A stretch of DNA of 64,000 nt, from assembly GCA_963966185.1 (NCBI GenBank), contig CAWZYM010000104.1, forward strand, positions 374,501 through 438,500. Direction: 5' to 3'. The notes beneath the pieces were generated by a model, which was not told where the DNA came from, searched no databases, and worked only from the letters and a program-made list of their open reading frames with translations. Of the stretch, positions 12,963 to 25,716 are shown piece after piece (position 1 is the first letter of the stretch; each line of letters opens with the position of its first letter). Made by a program: the position numbers and the translations under genes. The DNA is from Rhabditoides inermis. Lineage: Eukaryota; Nematoda; Chromadorea; Rhabditida; Rhabditidae.

Positions 12963-15900
12963 ATGACCAGCATACACGAAGTGAAGCTCGAAGAGCCGGA
13001 CACCTATGAAGACCAGGGACCCGAAGAACCGGCGGAGCCACAGTTGTTTCATGCTCATATTCCCGCAGAAGAACAGGTATTCAGAATATTCATTGATTTT
13101 TGTTTTTGACGTCCTCTTCATTGCAGCTATTCAACATGCAGCCAAGAGGCGTTGGGCCCGCGCTTTTTGATCAAGAGGTCAAAGCCGAGCCGGGTACGTT
13201 TACAGGGTCGTTTGCTGATACCGCAACATCAACATTTTATAGGGATTCCTCAGCACTGGTGTCAGTTGGACATGGCCCCGTCGGCCGAGCTGCCAGCCTT
13301 GCCCGTGCCTCTCCATCACCTATTCAGCGATGTCAAGGAGGAAGTCATCGACAGCGACCACTACGAAAACGAGGCGAGCGCGTTTTATTTATCGATTCAC
13401 TTCCTATGTTGCCCATGTACTCAACACGGTAATAAACAAATATTACTTGCACATTTCAGGACATAAGAGACACTCGCGAAGAGCTCGTGGAGATGGATTC
13501 TGTACCGAAGAAGAAGCACCGGGATGTATGGGTAGGTGGCCTCATGTCCGGGCATATCCGTTTTGCTTCTACAGACTCGAATAACTACTTCTTTACGGAC
13601 CTTTCCAGGCTTTTCAGAGTTCAGAGACAATATAAATGGCATGCAGTAGGCCCATAATGCCACAATCTTGGTATTTGTATTATTCCTCAATGATTTGAAC
13701 ATGAGAACATGAGAATCAATGAGTTCGAGCTCAAATCAATCGTTGCTGAACATTCCCGTCTTTTCCAGGACGACCACTCGTCCAAGGCGCGCTCGTCGTC
13801 GCTGCTCAAGACGGACCGCGCCTTCCTGCGCAGTCTCCTCCCTCTCGTGCAACTCGAACACAAGCCCACGCTCCACTTCGAGACGCGTGAGTCATATTAT
13901 TTTTAATCTTCGCTGCTGACGCTTTATATTGACAAGCATTTCTCATAGCACGTACGATTCCACGGGACACTACTGAAACTCATGTTATTGCAACTCGCAG
14001 TAGGCGTTGTATTAATGTAATTTACCGTAACCTCGCCGTAATGTACATAATCACATATGTGCTGCTTGATTCGAGATGAACATTCTGATTCTAATGACTA
14101 GCCAGAAAGTGGAAGAATTGAACCTGTTGTCAACGTGGTTGCAGTGTCGCGCAACAAGAGCGCGCTGGTGTTCTCGTTTCTGCCAGCGGCGATGCTCAAG
14201 GGCCGCCACCCCGCCAAGCCGGTCGTCGCAGCAGCCGTCTGCAAGGAGGGAGTGGTGGGAAAGCGCGCCGCCAAGTTCAAGAACGACTACCCGGGTGAGA
14301 CCGCGCGCGCATACTCGAGAGAGAGCACCTGTGAAATGTAACTTACAACAAGTATTGTTACAGGTATAACATATATACAACAAGTATAACAAGTGTTAAA
14401 CGACAAGTATTATAGAATTTAGTAAACATGTAAATCTTGTAGATTTGTTCGCGCACGGCGACCTTCTCGATGCGCTGGTGGAGTGCGGGGTGATGGGGGA
14501 AGAGGAGCGACACACGCTCAAGGTGGGCATTGTGTTTTGTGTTCTGGTGGTTCCGGCGAACAAATCAAATCAGTCGAATGTTTTTTGATCAAATTCTTCG
14601 AAATAGGACATTGACAATCTCGTAGATGAACATGCGCACAGTTTTCACAATGACGTTCTCAGAACGCTGCTTCCTCTCTGGCTGCCCGCGTGGCGAAGAA
14701 GCTCACCCTCGCCGCCGGCCTATTCGACAATACCAAGAGTGAGTGGTCGGGTCATTTTAGGGTAGGTTATTCACTAGGTTCCTGCCACTAGGTTATTGCC
14801 CAATGCGTTGGTTGCAGACCTGAACCGCACTCGCTTCTGGGAAGTGTTCCGCGATCTCACCGCCAATGTTGGGGAGGAGGAAGATGAGAACGACGAGGAG
14901 GAGGAGGTGATGAAGATTATGTGATGACGTCACGTAACCTAGTGAATGACCTTTGCCAGTTGGAGGAGGCAGAAGTGCAGTCGTCGATGACCGAAGAGAA
15001 GCCGGCGACTATGGAGATCAAGACGCGTCGACGCTGGGAGAAGCAGTGGCAGGAGGAGAAGGAGCAGGAGAAAAACGACGAGGAGATCATGAGCATATCG
15101 GAGAGAGTTCATGAGGATACAACAGAGGAGCGATTGGAGATGGTGAAATCTTCTTGGTTGTTTAACGCTCATTTTCGTTTAGGCGTGTGTGAAGGAGGAG
15201 CGGCCAGAAGAGAAGGCTCGTCGTCTGGAGGCGGCGGAGCAGGAGAAGCAGGCTCGCGTGGAGAAGGAGCAGGAGGAGCGGCGGCGGGAGCAGCTCAAGA
15301 CGTGGTGCAAGGAGCCGTCGGACGGCTGGGCCGACTGGGACCATCGACTGGTGGCCGCTGCGCACGGCGGTGGGTGGAGAGAGAGAGAGAGAGAGGGAGA
15401 GTGTAGACGGGAAAAGCGCTAACAGCTTCTTCGATACACGAGTAATTCGAAGCAGTTTTCGGTAGATTGCAGTGTTTTGAACAAAGTAGTGTGAAGCTGT
15501 GAAGAGACTGAGAGCACTGCTTGATCGTCTCTGTTTTGTAGTCAAGTTCTCGGACGCGCACGCTCGCTACGTGGTGCTGCGGTTCGCGCAGGCATTCAAG
15601 CTGACCGTCGTCCGCGAGAACGGTACATCCAATCATCAACAAAGTTTATTTGGCATCGTAAATATGATCATGACACGTGTGCACCACCCACCACGGTTAC
15701 GTCAGAATTCAGAAATTCATCTGGAAAAGGTAACGTCAAAGTGAACTCTCGCATGTTTTCCAGTCGGCTGGGACTCGTATCTGCTCTATTTCGACGGTGT
15801 GAGTCGAGCGTTTGTCGAGGGCCGACAGATGGGAGGCAAATGGTATGTGATGGGAGGAGAAATGTGTTATTGTTGTGTTTTGTATTCTGATAATGGTGTG

Positions 15901-17388
15901 TTGAGCATCTTCCTGCACATGCTCAAGCAGCTCATCTCGCTCAACATCATTCCCGCCAAGGCGATGGATGTCGAGGTGTGTTGAGAGAGATGTGCTAGGA
16001 AGTTGAACTGGGAAAGTGCAAAGTTCAAATCAGTTACTGCGCGAGAAAGTAACGAAAGGGCGAGGCGATGCGAGAGCGATCGATAATCACACAGATACAT
16101 GCGTGCACTTCAAATGCGGGAAAATTTGAATGTTGTACCACTGGCGAAGCGTCGGATTTTTCGATTTCCTCGAGCTCTACGTTACGGATTTACAGATTTA
16201 CAGATTTACAGATTTACAGTTTACAGATTTATTATTTACAGATTTACAGATTTACAGATGATATGTTTCCTTACAGTTCGACATTCGCTCTCGCTCGAAG
16301 CAGTCCCACCAACTGGAGATGCTCAACGAGCTCATACAGCCGGTCATCAAGCCAGACAGTCAGTCGAGTTGTTTATATTACTTGTTATTCACATATATGT
16401 GCAGTTATTGATTTATTGATTCATTCATATCGGGAGACGTGTTGATGATCACCGTTTGCAGAGCGTTCGGGCGCGGCGCAGCAGCAGGAGACGCGCCGCG
16501 TGGTGATGTGTATGTGCGCGGACTTCTGGGCGCGACCGCCCCACCACCTCACCACCCTACACGCCTCCTCCAAGGGAGACGACCACGACAGGGACCTGCT
16601 GGTGCGAGTGGTGACTCGGGCCGGCATGCGATGCGTCATCTGGCACTATGGTACGAGGAAGTACTGTAGATTAGTTGGTTGACACTGTGTACTGTACGTG
16701 TTGTCTGTCATCTGGCACTATGGTACGGAGAAGTACGGCACGAGTAGATCTTTTCTAGTAAGGGAACGTATTGTCGACTGGTTGCTGCCGTTACATGGAA
16801 TCACTTTAGATATAGTTGTGGTTTTGTGCCGTTCCTCAGTCGTCGTTCGAACCTTGCAGACTACTCATACATGTTTCAAATCGGAGACTACTTCTATATT
16901 TTCCTTGTGCAGACAAGTACCGGGAGCTGTCGGTGAGCCGAGTGCCCCGCGAGATATGCGGAAGGGAGGAGAAGAGCGAGCGGGAGAAGGGCAAGCGGTG
17001 CGTTGCCAAATTGCCATTCAATCAATCAATCAATAATGTTTTCGGAATCGTGGTGATAGGAGATGGTTACAGAGACGAGGGCATACAGTTGTGCCTACGA
17101 TTTTGATTATCGCAATGATTTCTTCTTAGATTTTGGCATACACTGTTTTGACATTGAATCTTGCAGTTCCCACCTGCCGGCTCGTCTGTGGGCGTCTCTG
17201 GCGCGTCTCGGACTGTTTCCCTACCTGGAAGAGGTGATGCATGTGGCGGGGAGGCTCAGGAACACCAAGGTAGATTCTCTCCCTCTCTCTCTCCCTCTCT
17301 CCCTCTCTCTCCCCCTCTCCCTCCCTCTCTCTCTCTCCCTCTCTCCCTCTCTCTCTCCTCTCCCTCTCCCTCTCCCTCTCTCCCTCTC

Positions 17389-17435
<47 letters not shown>

Positions 17436-19694
17436 ACATATGTTTTAGGTGTGGATGGAGCCTCTGGTATCGGCGTTGGCGTCCAAGCTCAATATCGCCT
17501 CGCGACTTTGCATCGACAATGGTGAGTTGGTATACTATCGTCAAGAGTGACACCAATTCCTTCAGCTACTTTGCATCTCCATCCTATGACCACAGTTATA
17601 TATAAATAAAGAATGGCCCTCACCTCGATCTCCTTGCAGCGGTGTGTGTGGTGTCGTCTCTTCTGGCAGACGAGTGGCACACACAGCCGATACGCGTCGA
17701 CGAGGTCGTCTCCTCCGAGGTAGGCATTCAAACCGTACACGCAGTTCATCCCGTAACTCATTTGAAGTTGTAAACAGTAAACAGTGCGTTTACTTTGCTA
17801 CCGCTTCGACAAGACAACATGAGCATAATGGAAATCATGTCGTTCCGTACCGCAACCTCATATTCTTGCATTCTTGCAATATGTGCCGCGCTGTTAGATC
17901 AGTGGGAATGAGAGTCTGTCTAGCAGCGCTAAAGTGGACAAAAATCCCAAATGATTGACTGAATTTACACAAGTTATGATTCGCAGGCACATTGCTACTG
18001 TACTGTACGGTAGCAAGGTTTCAGCAAAACACCTGACGTAGAGAGGATTCGAACCCGCGACATGAACCAGCAGAACAGATTGCTAGGCGAATCTCTTACC
18101 GGTTGCGCCATAGAGACGATGGGTGCAATTTGCTAGTATTGAGGCATCTAGTTGATTTGCGATCTATCAAAGACGGACTGTGCGAAGGAAAACCACTCAT
18201 TTTCAGCTGAAACGTATGTTTTCGAAAACAATCAAATCGTCTCTCATGCTTTGTGTCTCCTTATTGTCTACTTTTCTTCACAAAAACTACAAGCGCGCAG
18301 CAGATTATCGCTCAATGAAAGCATCATGCCACGTCCTCAATGGCGCAGTCGGTTAGATGTTAACCTAGCAATCTGCGGACTGCGCTCTGTCGCAGGTTCG
18401 ACTCCTGCTACCTCTCGTCTTTTACTTTCTTTCAAATTGGACTGTGCTCTTAGTTACCGTACCACCCGTTCGTGGTCTGTTCCCCCATGGGGGAGATGGT
18501 GGGTCTTTTCAACTTTTTGTCAATTTTATACGTACTTTGATCTGTGTGTTTCAGTACGTGCTGTCTATTCCGGTGTGCAGCATGCGCGGTTTCATCTGGC
18601 CTCCCAAGGCCAAGAAGGTGAGTATTGAGTATCTATTAATGTTTTGTATGTTTGTTATTATAGTTCCCTCTGGCTGAGAAGAGCTCCCTTTTGCCTGTGA
18701 AGGAGGAGAAGGCAAGAGAGCGAGAACGAGAGAGGGAGAAGGAGAAGGAGAGGGAGAAGGAGCATCGCAAGCGGAGCAGACGGATGGAGAGAGAGCGAAC
18801 GGTGGAGAAGGAGGAGGAGGAGCAGACGCACTACTCTCCCCTGCTTGAGAAGAGGAGCAGAAGCGGCGTTGAGGTGCATGGATCAGCATAACTCGCCGAT
18901 CAGCGTTCTCTCTCTCATGTGACCGGTTTCAGTGTTCCCCTCTGTCGATGCCGAGCGTGTCGTCTCCACTGTCGCTGCTGCCGTCTCCTTGCCTCACCCC
19001 TCTCCCTCCTCTGCCTCTCCTCACTCCTCTCCGTCCCATCCCCACCTCGCCACCTCTGCTTGCCTACTTTCCGCCCCCGCCGCGCCCGCTGCCGACACGA
19101 CAGGTCCAGGTACGCGTTACGCTTTCCACGACGTTTCGGAGGTTATTTTCGCATAAGCAAGTTGCTGGCTCTCTAGTCGGTGTGAATTTTTGTTTTCGAT
19201 TGAAGCACCGGCTTTACAGAACGCGTGGGCGAGCCGGCCGACGGACTGGCGTCCGGTGCCGTTCCGCCGCTGCGACATGCCGTCTGCGCTGGAGTGCGCG
19301 CAGGCGGGCGCGTTCCTCGAGTCGGTGGCGGCGCAGGCGGGAATGCGAGTGGTGCGGGACGGGGTGGGCGAGTGGGCGACCGCCTCCCTCCAGCCGCCAC
19401 TCGGCATAGCACCCTGGTGGACACGCGTCACCCACAGACAGACGTTCGATGAGTGGGTCGGGTCTGTCTCTGTTCCTCTGTCTCTGTCTCTGTCTCTGTC
19501 TCTGTCTCTGTCTCTGTCTCTGTCTCTGTCTCTGTCTCTGTCTCTGTCTCTGTCTCTGTCTCTGTCTCTGTCTCTGTCTCTGTCTCTGTCTCTGTCTCTG
19601 TCTCTGTCTCTGTCTCTGTCTCTGTCTCTGTCTCTGTCTCTGTCTCTGTCTCTGTCTCTGTCTCTGTCCTTGTCTCTGTCCTTGCTTCTGTCCT

Positions 19695-19735
<41 letters not shown>

Positions 19736-19955
19736 CTCTCCCTCTCTCTCACGTGCTGTGCCTTGAGGCCTCTCGTCGGCGTGTACATCCGTGACGTGGC
19801 GTGTCACAGTCTGCTCGTCTTTCTGTGTCGAGTGGGTGTTGTGTCGGAGAGGACGCTGGACAGACTGCGATGCGGACAGCCGGTCACCGAGATTGCACAC
19901 AAGGCTGCGAGACTGCTCGCCGCACTGCGCGACAACAACCATCTCCATGCAGGTA

Positions 19956-20001
<46 letters not shown>

Positions 20002-20079
20002 GATCCCTCTCTTTCAGTGGACACGGATGAGGATTACCTGCGTGCGATAGTGAACGCGCAGAGACAGCTGCTCCAGTGA
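12963..20079 (+). CDS. Unrecognised large charged protein, probably nuclear
   Basis: About 26 exons link in frame from the start at 12963 (MTSIHEVKLEEP) to the stop at 20077-20079; I do not recognise the family. The first 130 residues are acidic and carry three matches to the SUMO consensus (VKLE, VKAE, VKEE). Exons 13769-14906 encode a folded helical region ending in a Glu run. Exons about 14960-15369 encode a long charged coiled coil rich in Glu/Lys/Arg. Exons 15542-17719 are helical and may be an armadillo-type repeat. Exons 18663-18872 (Arg/Glu repeats) and 18952-19108 (Ser/Pro/Ala-rich) look disordered. The tail from about 19205 is again folded and ends AQRQLLQ. The order suggests a nuclear scaffold or transcription/RNA factor, but this is inference only. 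Exons in 18900-19770 are the least certain. It may be the second gene of an operon with mfsd-6. Confidence 0.7.
16190..16258 (+). repeat. Tandem repeat of GATTTACA
   Basis: About eight imperfect copies of an 8-base unit in the intron before the exon at 16277. Confidence 0.85.
17278..17430 (+). repeat. CT-rich microsatellite
   Basis: About 150 bases of CTCC/CT repeats starting about eight bases after the donor at 17270 of the unrecognised gene. Confidence 0.85.
18033..18118 (-). other. tRNA-like sequence (pseudo-tRNA or SINE head), copy A
   Basis: On the minus strand an A-box-like TGGCGCAACCGGTAAGAG and a B-box GGTTCGAATCC are spaced as in a tRNA. The acceptor arm does not pair and the D arm is degenerate, so it is not a functional tRNA. 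It shares CCTAGCAATCTG, at equal spacing, with copy B at 18336-18416. Confidence 0.6.
18336..18416 (+). other. tRNA-like sequence (pseudo-tRNA or SINE head), copy B
   Basis: A-box-like TGGCGCAGTCGGTTAGATG and B-box GGTTCGACTCC, with a good T stem (GCAGG/CCTGC) but no pairing acceptor arm. It is the same length as copy A and lies in the opposite orientation about 250 bases away, in the same intron. Confidence 0.6.
19466..19735 (+). repeat. (TGTCTC)n hexanucleotide array
   Basis: More than 30 almost perfect TCTGTC units (to about 19668), then variant TCCTTG units, then (CT)n. It most likely fills an intron of the unrecognised gene, since it starts at a possible donor at about 19461 and the next exon begins near 19764. 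It is open in all plus frames, so read-through into protein cannot be excluded. Confidence 0.85.
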
Positions 20080-20387
20080 GGCAAGTGTGCACTGGCGCTC
20101 TTTCATGTTTATGCGATTTGATGTAGTTTTGTTGTTGTTGTTATTTTCAGAGTATGATCTTTTTGTTTTGTTGCAGTTTCGTTCGAGTATTGTTTTCTCG
20201 GTGCATGTTATCGCATACATAAGCATTCCTACATCAGTACGATAATTTTGTCACGTTACAGTCTTCCACAGTCTATCATTGTTACCTTTGTTGTATGACG
20301 TTGAGATGTTTACCATACATATAATAACATATATATCAGATTTGCTATCTTATTTATTCGTTTCATATCGCATTCATGACGGGTGTT
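20080..20387. other. Convergent 3' ends
   Basis: A 308-base AT-rich gap between the stop of the plus-strand gene (20079) and the stop of the minus-strand mucin-like gene (20388). I see no coding sequence. Confidence 0.6.
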
Positions 20388-21633
20388 CTACCACGGCCAC
20401 CACTTCCACGCGCTCTCTCGCTGCTCGGCGGGTGCTTTCGTCGGCTTGGCAACCTCGGTCATCTGGAGGGCGAAGTAGCATCCCGTCGGCGGCGGCGCGT
20501 CTCCACTGGCCAGCAGAGACAGCGTGATCGGACCGCCCTTGTTCAACACGAACGACAGCTGGCGCGACGTCGTCGTCGACGTCAACCTGAACACGTTCGA
20601 CTTCGAATAAACTTCAAACTACTCCCGATATGCCTTCCGATTTGCCTCCCAACTATTTCCAACTGCTTGCGCATTCCCTTCAACTACTTCCTACTACTTC
20701 GAAAACAGTTTCCGAAGTAGTTGCACAAGCGGTTTGAGGCTATTCGAAGGTAGTGGGAAGTTGTTGGAGGGCAAGTTGGAAGGCGTTTCGGGACAGTTTG
20801 AGACTGACCGCTACTCAACCAAGCGAATAGTGTCAAGTCAAATAGTTGTCTGGCTGTTACGATGGCGATTCAACCATGGTTTTCCCCACGCGTACTTGAC
20901 TTTGTTGTTGAACGTGTTGGATATCCACAGCTCGTTGTCGCCGCAAATCGACACGTGGTAGTCGTTCTTGAAGTCGACGACCTGGAATATTTACCCGATA
21001 GAACACAGTATTTATCATTCAAATACATAGTTGGGAATTGTGTTCATTCTCGCAGTAGTTCGTGGAGTAGACCAGAGAAAGACGAAGCGCTGACCCGACT
21101 GTTAGGGCACCGCGTTTCGAGCTCGTCAGATTTCAATCGCTAGCGCTTAGGTGTGAACAAATGCTGTATGGACACTTCTGCACGTGGGTATACCTGGAAG
21201 ATGTCGCCGTCGTTGCTGGGCAGCATGGTCCATACGCAGTCTGCACTGGCGTAGGACGTGGTGTCGTTGCCGGGGCTGGACGAGTTCACCCCGGGCGACC
21301 ACAGCGGGCCCGCTCCCGAGATGGTCGGGTCGCTAGCCAAGCCGCAACGGCCTACAAAGCAGAGTAACTTCAAGGATTTTTTTCGATGAGAAAACAACGT
21401 TTTTTTGTTGTTGTTGTTGTTGAAAGATTTCGAAAAATGTGATATTGTTTGTGTTTGATAATGAGGCTTGCTGACCATACACAATATTGACGTAGGCATC
21501 GAAAAGTTTGCCGAAAGGGAGAGTTTTTTTTTCCAACAACTTTCATCGACTCACCGGTGCTGCAGTGTTTCTGACCGTCCAGGTCGCCGGGGCATTCGCA
21601 GTACGGTTGGCCGGACACCGAGTTCTGAAGACG

Positions 21634-21671
<38 letters not shown>

Positions 21672-22362
21672 ATACTGATCTAACAACAAAGCTACCATCT
21701 CTTTTTTCTCAGTTCCAGTTTTCTAGAAAACAAACGAAGACAAAAGACTCACGATAGTGCAATTCCCCTCGTGCTCGCATTTGTAAGCGCCGGACGCGCG
21801 CCGGCACTGGTCGAGCGTCGTGGTCGGCACAGGGGTGGTGGTGGTGGCTGGAACGAACGCGGCGTGAAAACGCGTGGTCTCGCCGAACTACAGCTCCTTC
21901 AAAACGCCACCGGAACGCGTTTTTTTGCCGTTTTTCGACGTCAGTTGGGCAGATTCCACTCGACTGCCGCCCGACCAAGCAATGTTTCGAACGTTTATAC
22001 ATTTGAGCGTAACGTCATTATGCGAACGCTATGCAACATTTGATGAGCACTCACTGGACCAGTGGGGTGGTCGCAGTGTGAACTCGCAGATTGCTGACTC
22101 GTCACTATTCGAAAATCTGTGATTGTCACTCACTGGTGGACGGGGTGGTGGGTGCGAGGCAGGACTGATAGAGGCAGCTGTCCCTCTGCCGCAGCTTCAG
22201 AATGAGCACGAAGGCCTGCGCGTCACTCGCGTCGTGTGCCGCAGTGTCGAGGAGGGAGGAGAGGTTGGCGATGGAGAGGTTGGCGGCGACGAGCAGGCTG
22301 TAAGGGGAGAGGGTGTTTGGACGGGAGAGAGAGAGAGAGAGAGAGGGAGGGAGGGAGGGAGG

Positions 22363-22411
<49 letters not shown>

Positions 22412-22887
22412 CCGCGACGAAGTGTTTCTCGGTGCTTGACCCGGACGAACTCGCAAATTCCGACTTTCTTCTATCCTAGTTGAACTCTCTTGCAATTGAC
22501 CAAAGTGGCGCGCTGAGAACTTTCGACTCGGAAAAATCTGCGATCTATCTGCCGAATATAGTTTCACCGGCTGAAGTCTTACCGAATTATATACAATATA
22601 GTTCCACCAAGATTCGGATAAAAGCAACTGTTCAACTGTTCTGTGGAACCTCTTAGTGTCAGAGGGTGGTTAGGAAAAATGAAGGTAAAGCTGAAACAGA
22701 GTTACACATACAAAAACGTAAAGAGATCAGGCCGCTAGCACAACGTACTCGTTGATGTCGTCGAGTTTGGCCTGCCAATCAGCGATCTGCGCTGTCACAT
22801 TCTCCGCGTCCAGCGAGTACGTGTCGTTCAAGCCGCTCACATCAGACGAGATGCCGAATAGCGTGTTCTGAAGGTGGGTTGAGAGAG

Positions 22888-22925
<38 letters not shown>

Positions 22926-23938
22926 GGGAGACTAACGTTGGCAGTGTCGAGCCGCTTCTCCTCCTCGGAGAGGAAGGCGGCGTCTTGTGCAGGCGCGTTG
23001 AGGGTGTACTTGCAGCGCGCGTCCGCGCACGAAACGACAAAGTCTGCAAAGCAGGTGTGCCGAATAGACAAATAGCAGTGATATCAAACTGTCCGAGACA
23101 AGAGCGGGCGTACAACGAGAGAGAGAGAGAGACCATACCCACCCTTGTTGCTGTAGAGAGGCGTGATGGTGGTGGTGGCCATCGTAGTCGTGGTCACGCA
23201 GTTAGTCGTCACCGGCACGGCGCTTGTCGTCGTGAATCCGGCTGTGGTGCTGGCACCAACAGTAGTAGCAGCACCAGTCGTGGTTGAACCACCAGTGGTG
23301 GTGCTGTCACCGATACTGGTGGTGGTGGCTCCAGTCGTGGTTGAACCACCAGCGGTGGTGCTGTCACCGATACTGGTGGTGGTGACTCCGACGGTGGTTT
23401 CTGCAGCAGTTATGGTAGGATTGTTTTCTTCCATGAGCTTGGGGACAGTGGTCGTGGCAGCGACGGTAGTAGTAGCACCAGCAGTGGCGCTACCAGCACC
23501 AGCTGTAGTGGTGGCAGCACCAGCTGAGGTGGTGGCAGCACCAGCTGAGGTGGTGGCAGCACCAGCTGAGGTGGTGGCAGCACCAGCTGAGGTGGTGGCA
23601 GCGCCGCCGGTGGTGGTCTGTCCGGCCGCGGTCGTGCCGGCCTGCGTGGTCGACTGGGCGGCAGTGGTGGGCACGATGCACGGATCGATCGTCGTCACGA
23701 CAGTCGTCGAGGGCACGACGGTAGTCGACGATCCGCTCACAGTCGTCGTCGCTCCGCCGATCGTCGTCGTCACTCCGGCAGCGGTGCTCGGCACACCAGT
23801 CGATCCAGTGACAGTGGTTCCTTCGACAGTGGTGGTGGCACCAGCGGTGGTGGTGACATCAGCGGTGGTGGTTCCAGCAACCGCTAGAGCAGCCGCGGCT
23901 GCGAGCAGCCAGAGTACGCGCATGCTCCCGGCTGACAT
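20388..23938 (-). CDS. Secreted Thr-rich mucin-like protein with EGF and CUB domains
   Basis: The start at 23938 gives a signal peptide (hydrophobic VLWLLAAAAALAVA). A long first exon to about 23143 encodes a Thr/Ala/Val-rich region with TTTV and a tandem AATTSAG repeat, suited to heavy O-glycosylation. Exons at about 23043-22936, 22871-22735 and 22310-22130 encode helical, cysteine-poor sequence. An EGF-like domain follows at about 21800-21555 (CEHEGNC, then CECPGD). Then a CUB-like domain at about 21353-20870 has the expected cysteine, SPG and DCVW elements. The last exon (about 20590-20388) ends KWWPW. A secreted surface, cuticle or gut-lining coat is likely, but the role is inferred. Confidence 0.8.
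20600..20830. repeat. Degenerate inverted/minisatellite repeat (actacttcc/cgaag units)
   Basis: Units such as caactacttcc and cgaagtagttg occur in both orientations, and the region ends in a gactgaccgctact motif that recurs next to similar repeats near 43480 and 50830. It lies in an intron of the mucin-like gene. Confidence 0.5.
22320..22408 (+). repeat. GA microsatellite in a mucin-gene intron
   Basis: (GA)n with a (GGGA)n core; a second GA tract is at about 22889-22922. Both are next to exon boundaries of the minus-strand gene, as CT on its sense strand. Confidence 0.85.
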
Positions 23939-24038
23939 TGATTGGACGAAGCGGGGATCGGGGAAAGAGAGAGGGGGTGATAAGCAGGGTGTGGCACTAC
24001 TCCGATAAGGGGACCGACCGGATCGGAGAGAGAGGGGG

Positions 24039-24076
<38 letters not shown>

Positions 24077-24228
24077 AGGGAGAGAGAGAGAGAGGGAGAG
24101 AGGGGGGTAGAGATTGTACGGAAGGTTTTTCCCTGGACTGTATAGGTGAAATAGATGATTTGTGTTCGTAATCTAATTTGTAGTAGGATTGTCGAGAGTA
24201 GCGGAAGATGCGCATAATCGACTTCCTC

Positions 24229-25651
24229 CTTTAAAGTGACAATTTCACTTAAAAAATTAGGGGCGGCGCGCAGCGGCGCCCGTTTGTTTTGAGCTGTGAC
24301 GCGCGCAACACGCCACTCCCAAGGCACACACGATTTCTCTATTCTAATACAATATACTTAATTAGTGTGCGTTATTTGTTAGAATATCACTTTGTAAGAC
24401 CTATGAGTATGATTCGTGAAACCAATATCGGTTGCGGCATCCAAAAACCGCCCTCTCTTGCTCTCTCCCGCTTTGCCACTAAACGTGTTTACGACGGCGG
24501 CGGCGGCGGCGACGACGGTGTGCATCACGTAAGCTCCGCCCACTGCACTTTGCGCTCATTGGTCGCTCGGCTCTCTTGCGTGCGCACTCTGATTGGCTGA
24601 GCGCATGCCCCGCCCTTCGTTCACCCACTCTCGTGTCGGCTCGCCGTCCAGGCCACCGCCCCAGTTTTGGCGCGAAAACTGTGGGGGGAGGGGAGTGTGC
24701 GGAGCGGAGTGAGTGGGTAAGAGAGAGAGACGCGAAATAGCGCGTGTCAATGAGAGACTGGCATTGGCAGGCGCACGAGCGATTCGACAAAGCAGTGCGT
24801 TTCCATATTCAGGATACGTTTTCTAAAGTTTCGAATATGTATACATAACATGTTCGGCACATCAACCTGAAAAACAATTTCTTCGAAATTTGAGAAAAGG
24901 ACATCCATTCTCTTTCGAAAAGTACACGAGTAAAGAGGAGTGGTTTGTTTTGATCTAATTCAACAAAAGCACATGCATAAAATCTCTTCGCAGCTGACTA
25001 AAATTTCAAAACAAACCTGCTCTTTCTGATCGATGAAAAATATAGTATGCACTATAATCGTGTCATACATTTTGTTGCAAGTTACTTGTTGGGATTAACA
25101 GTATCCTGAATACCTGAACTCAACATGCTAACAAGAAAACAATTAGAGTTTTAAAACATCGTTCGAAAGAGCAGGTTTGTTTTGAAATTTTAGTCAGCTG
25201 CGAAGAGATTTTATGCATGTGCTTTTGTTGAATTAGATCAAAACAAACCACTCCTCTTTACTCGTGTACTTTTCGAAAGAGAATGATATTATACTCATGA
25301 AAAGTTAGTGGAAACATCAAATAAAATTTAATAAGCCTGGAACTAGAACTTGTTTTCATGATTTTAAACTATTTTTTGCTCCAAAAATAGTTGATTTTGA
25401 ATGCTTTGTGGGTAAAAGTGAGGTTACATCACAAATGAGTGTCTAAAACGTCTTGAATGACGGGAATTTTAAAATAAAACTTCGAGATGAAAATCAGTTT
25501 CTAGCATAAACTTAAGTCGTAAAAGCCGATAAACACATATCTATGTGATACCCATATCGAGTTCAATAGTTATAGCCAGAATATGTAATACGCGCCAATT
25601 CAAAATTCAAAAATTTTCCGATTGCGGATCAATAAAATTGTCACTTTAAAG
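24229..25651. mobile_element. Possible DNA-transposon remnant with 17-bp terminal repeats
   Basis: CTTTAAAGTGACAATTT at 24229-24245 is repeated exactly as its reverse complement at 25635-25651, about 1.4 kb apart. The interior has no transposase and contains foldback element B. A perfect 17-base match at this distance is unlikely by chance, but a target duplication is not evident. Confidence 0.5.
24905..25285. mobile_element. MITE-like foldback element B
   Basis: Arms of about 121 bases (24905-25026 and 25165-25285) are near-perfect reverse complements, with a centre of about 140 bases. The ends read CATTCTCTTTCGAAAAGTAC. There is no ORF. Confidence 0.85.
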
Positions 25652-25716
25652 ACACAAGGGCGTTTAGAATTACCAAGGTACATCGAAATTCTTTCTCGAG
25701 AACTTGGCAAAACTGA

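Noticed and set aside
18033..18118. Functional tRNA call
   Set aside because: Acceptor arm does not pair and the D stem is broken, so I kept it only as a tRNA-like element; the same holds for 18336-18416 and 25717-25790.
19449..19794. Long open frames of repeated LSVSVS/CLCLCL/RDRDRD across 19450-19790
   Set aside because: They follow from the 6-base repeat being open in several frames on both strands. Flanking exon phase and a donor near 19461 favour an intron.
12963..20079. Assignment of the unknown gene to NELF-B, PAT1 or CCAR families
   Set aside because: Only short, low-complexity resemblances; no diagnostic motif matched, so no name is given.
23163..24008. Plus-strand frame of 281 residues rich in VVV/APA opposite the mucin exon
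   Set aside because: It is the antisense shadow of the Thr-rich repeat; the minus strand has the signal peptide, EGF and CUB continuity.
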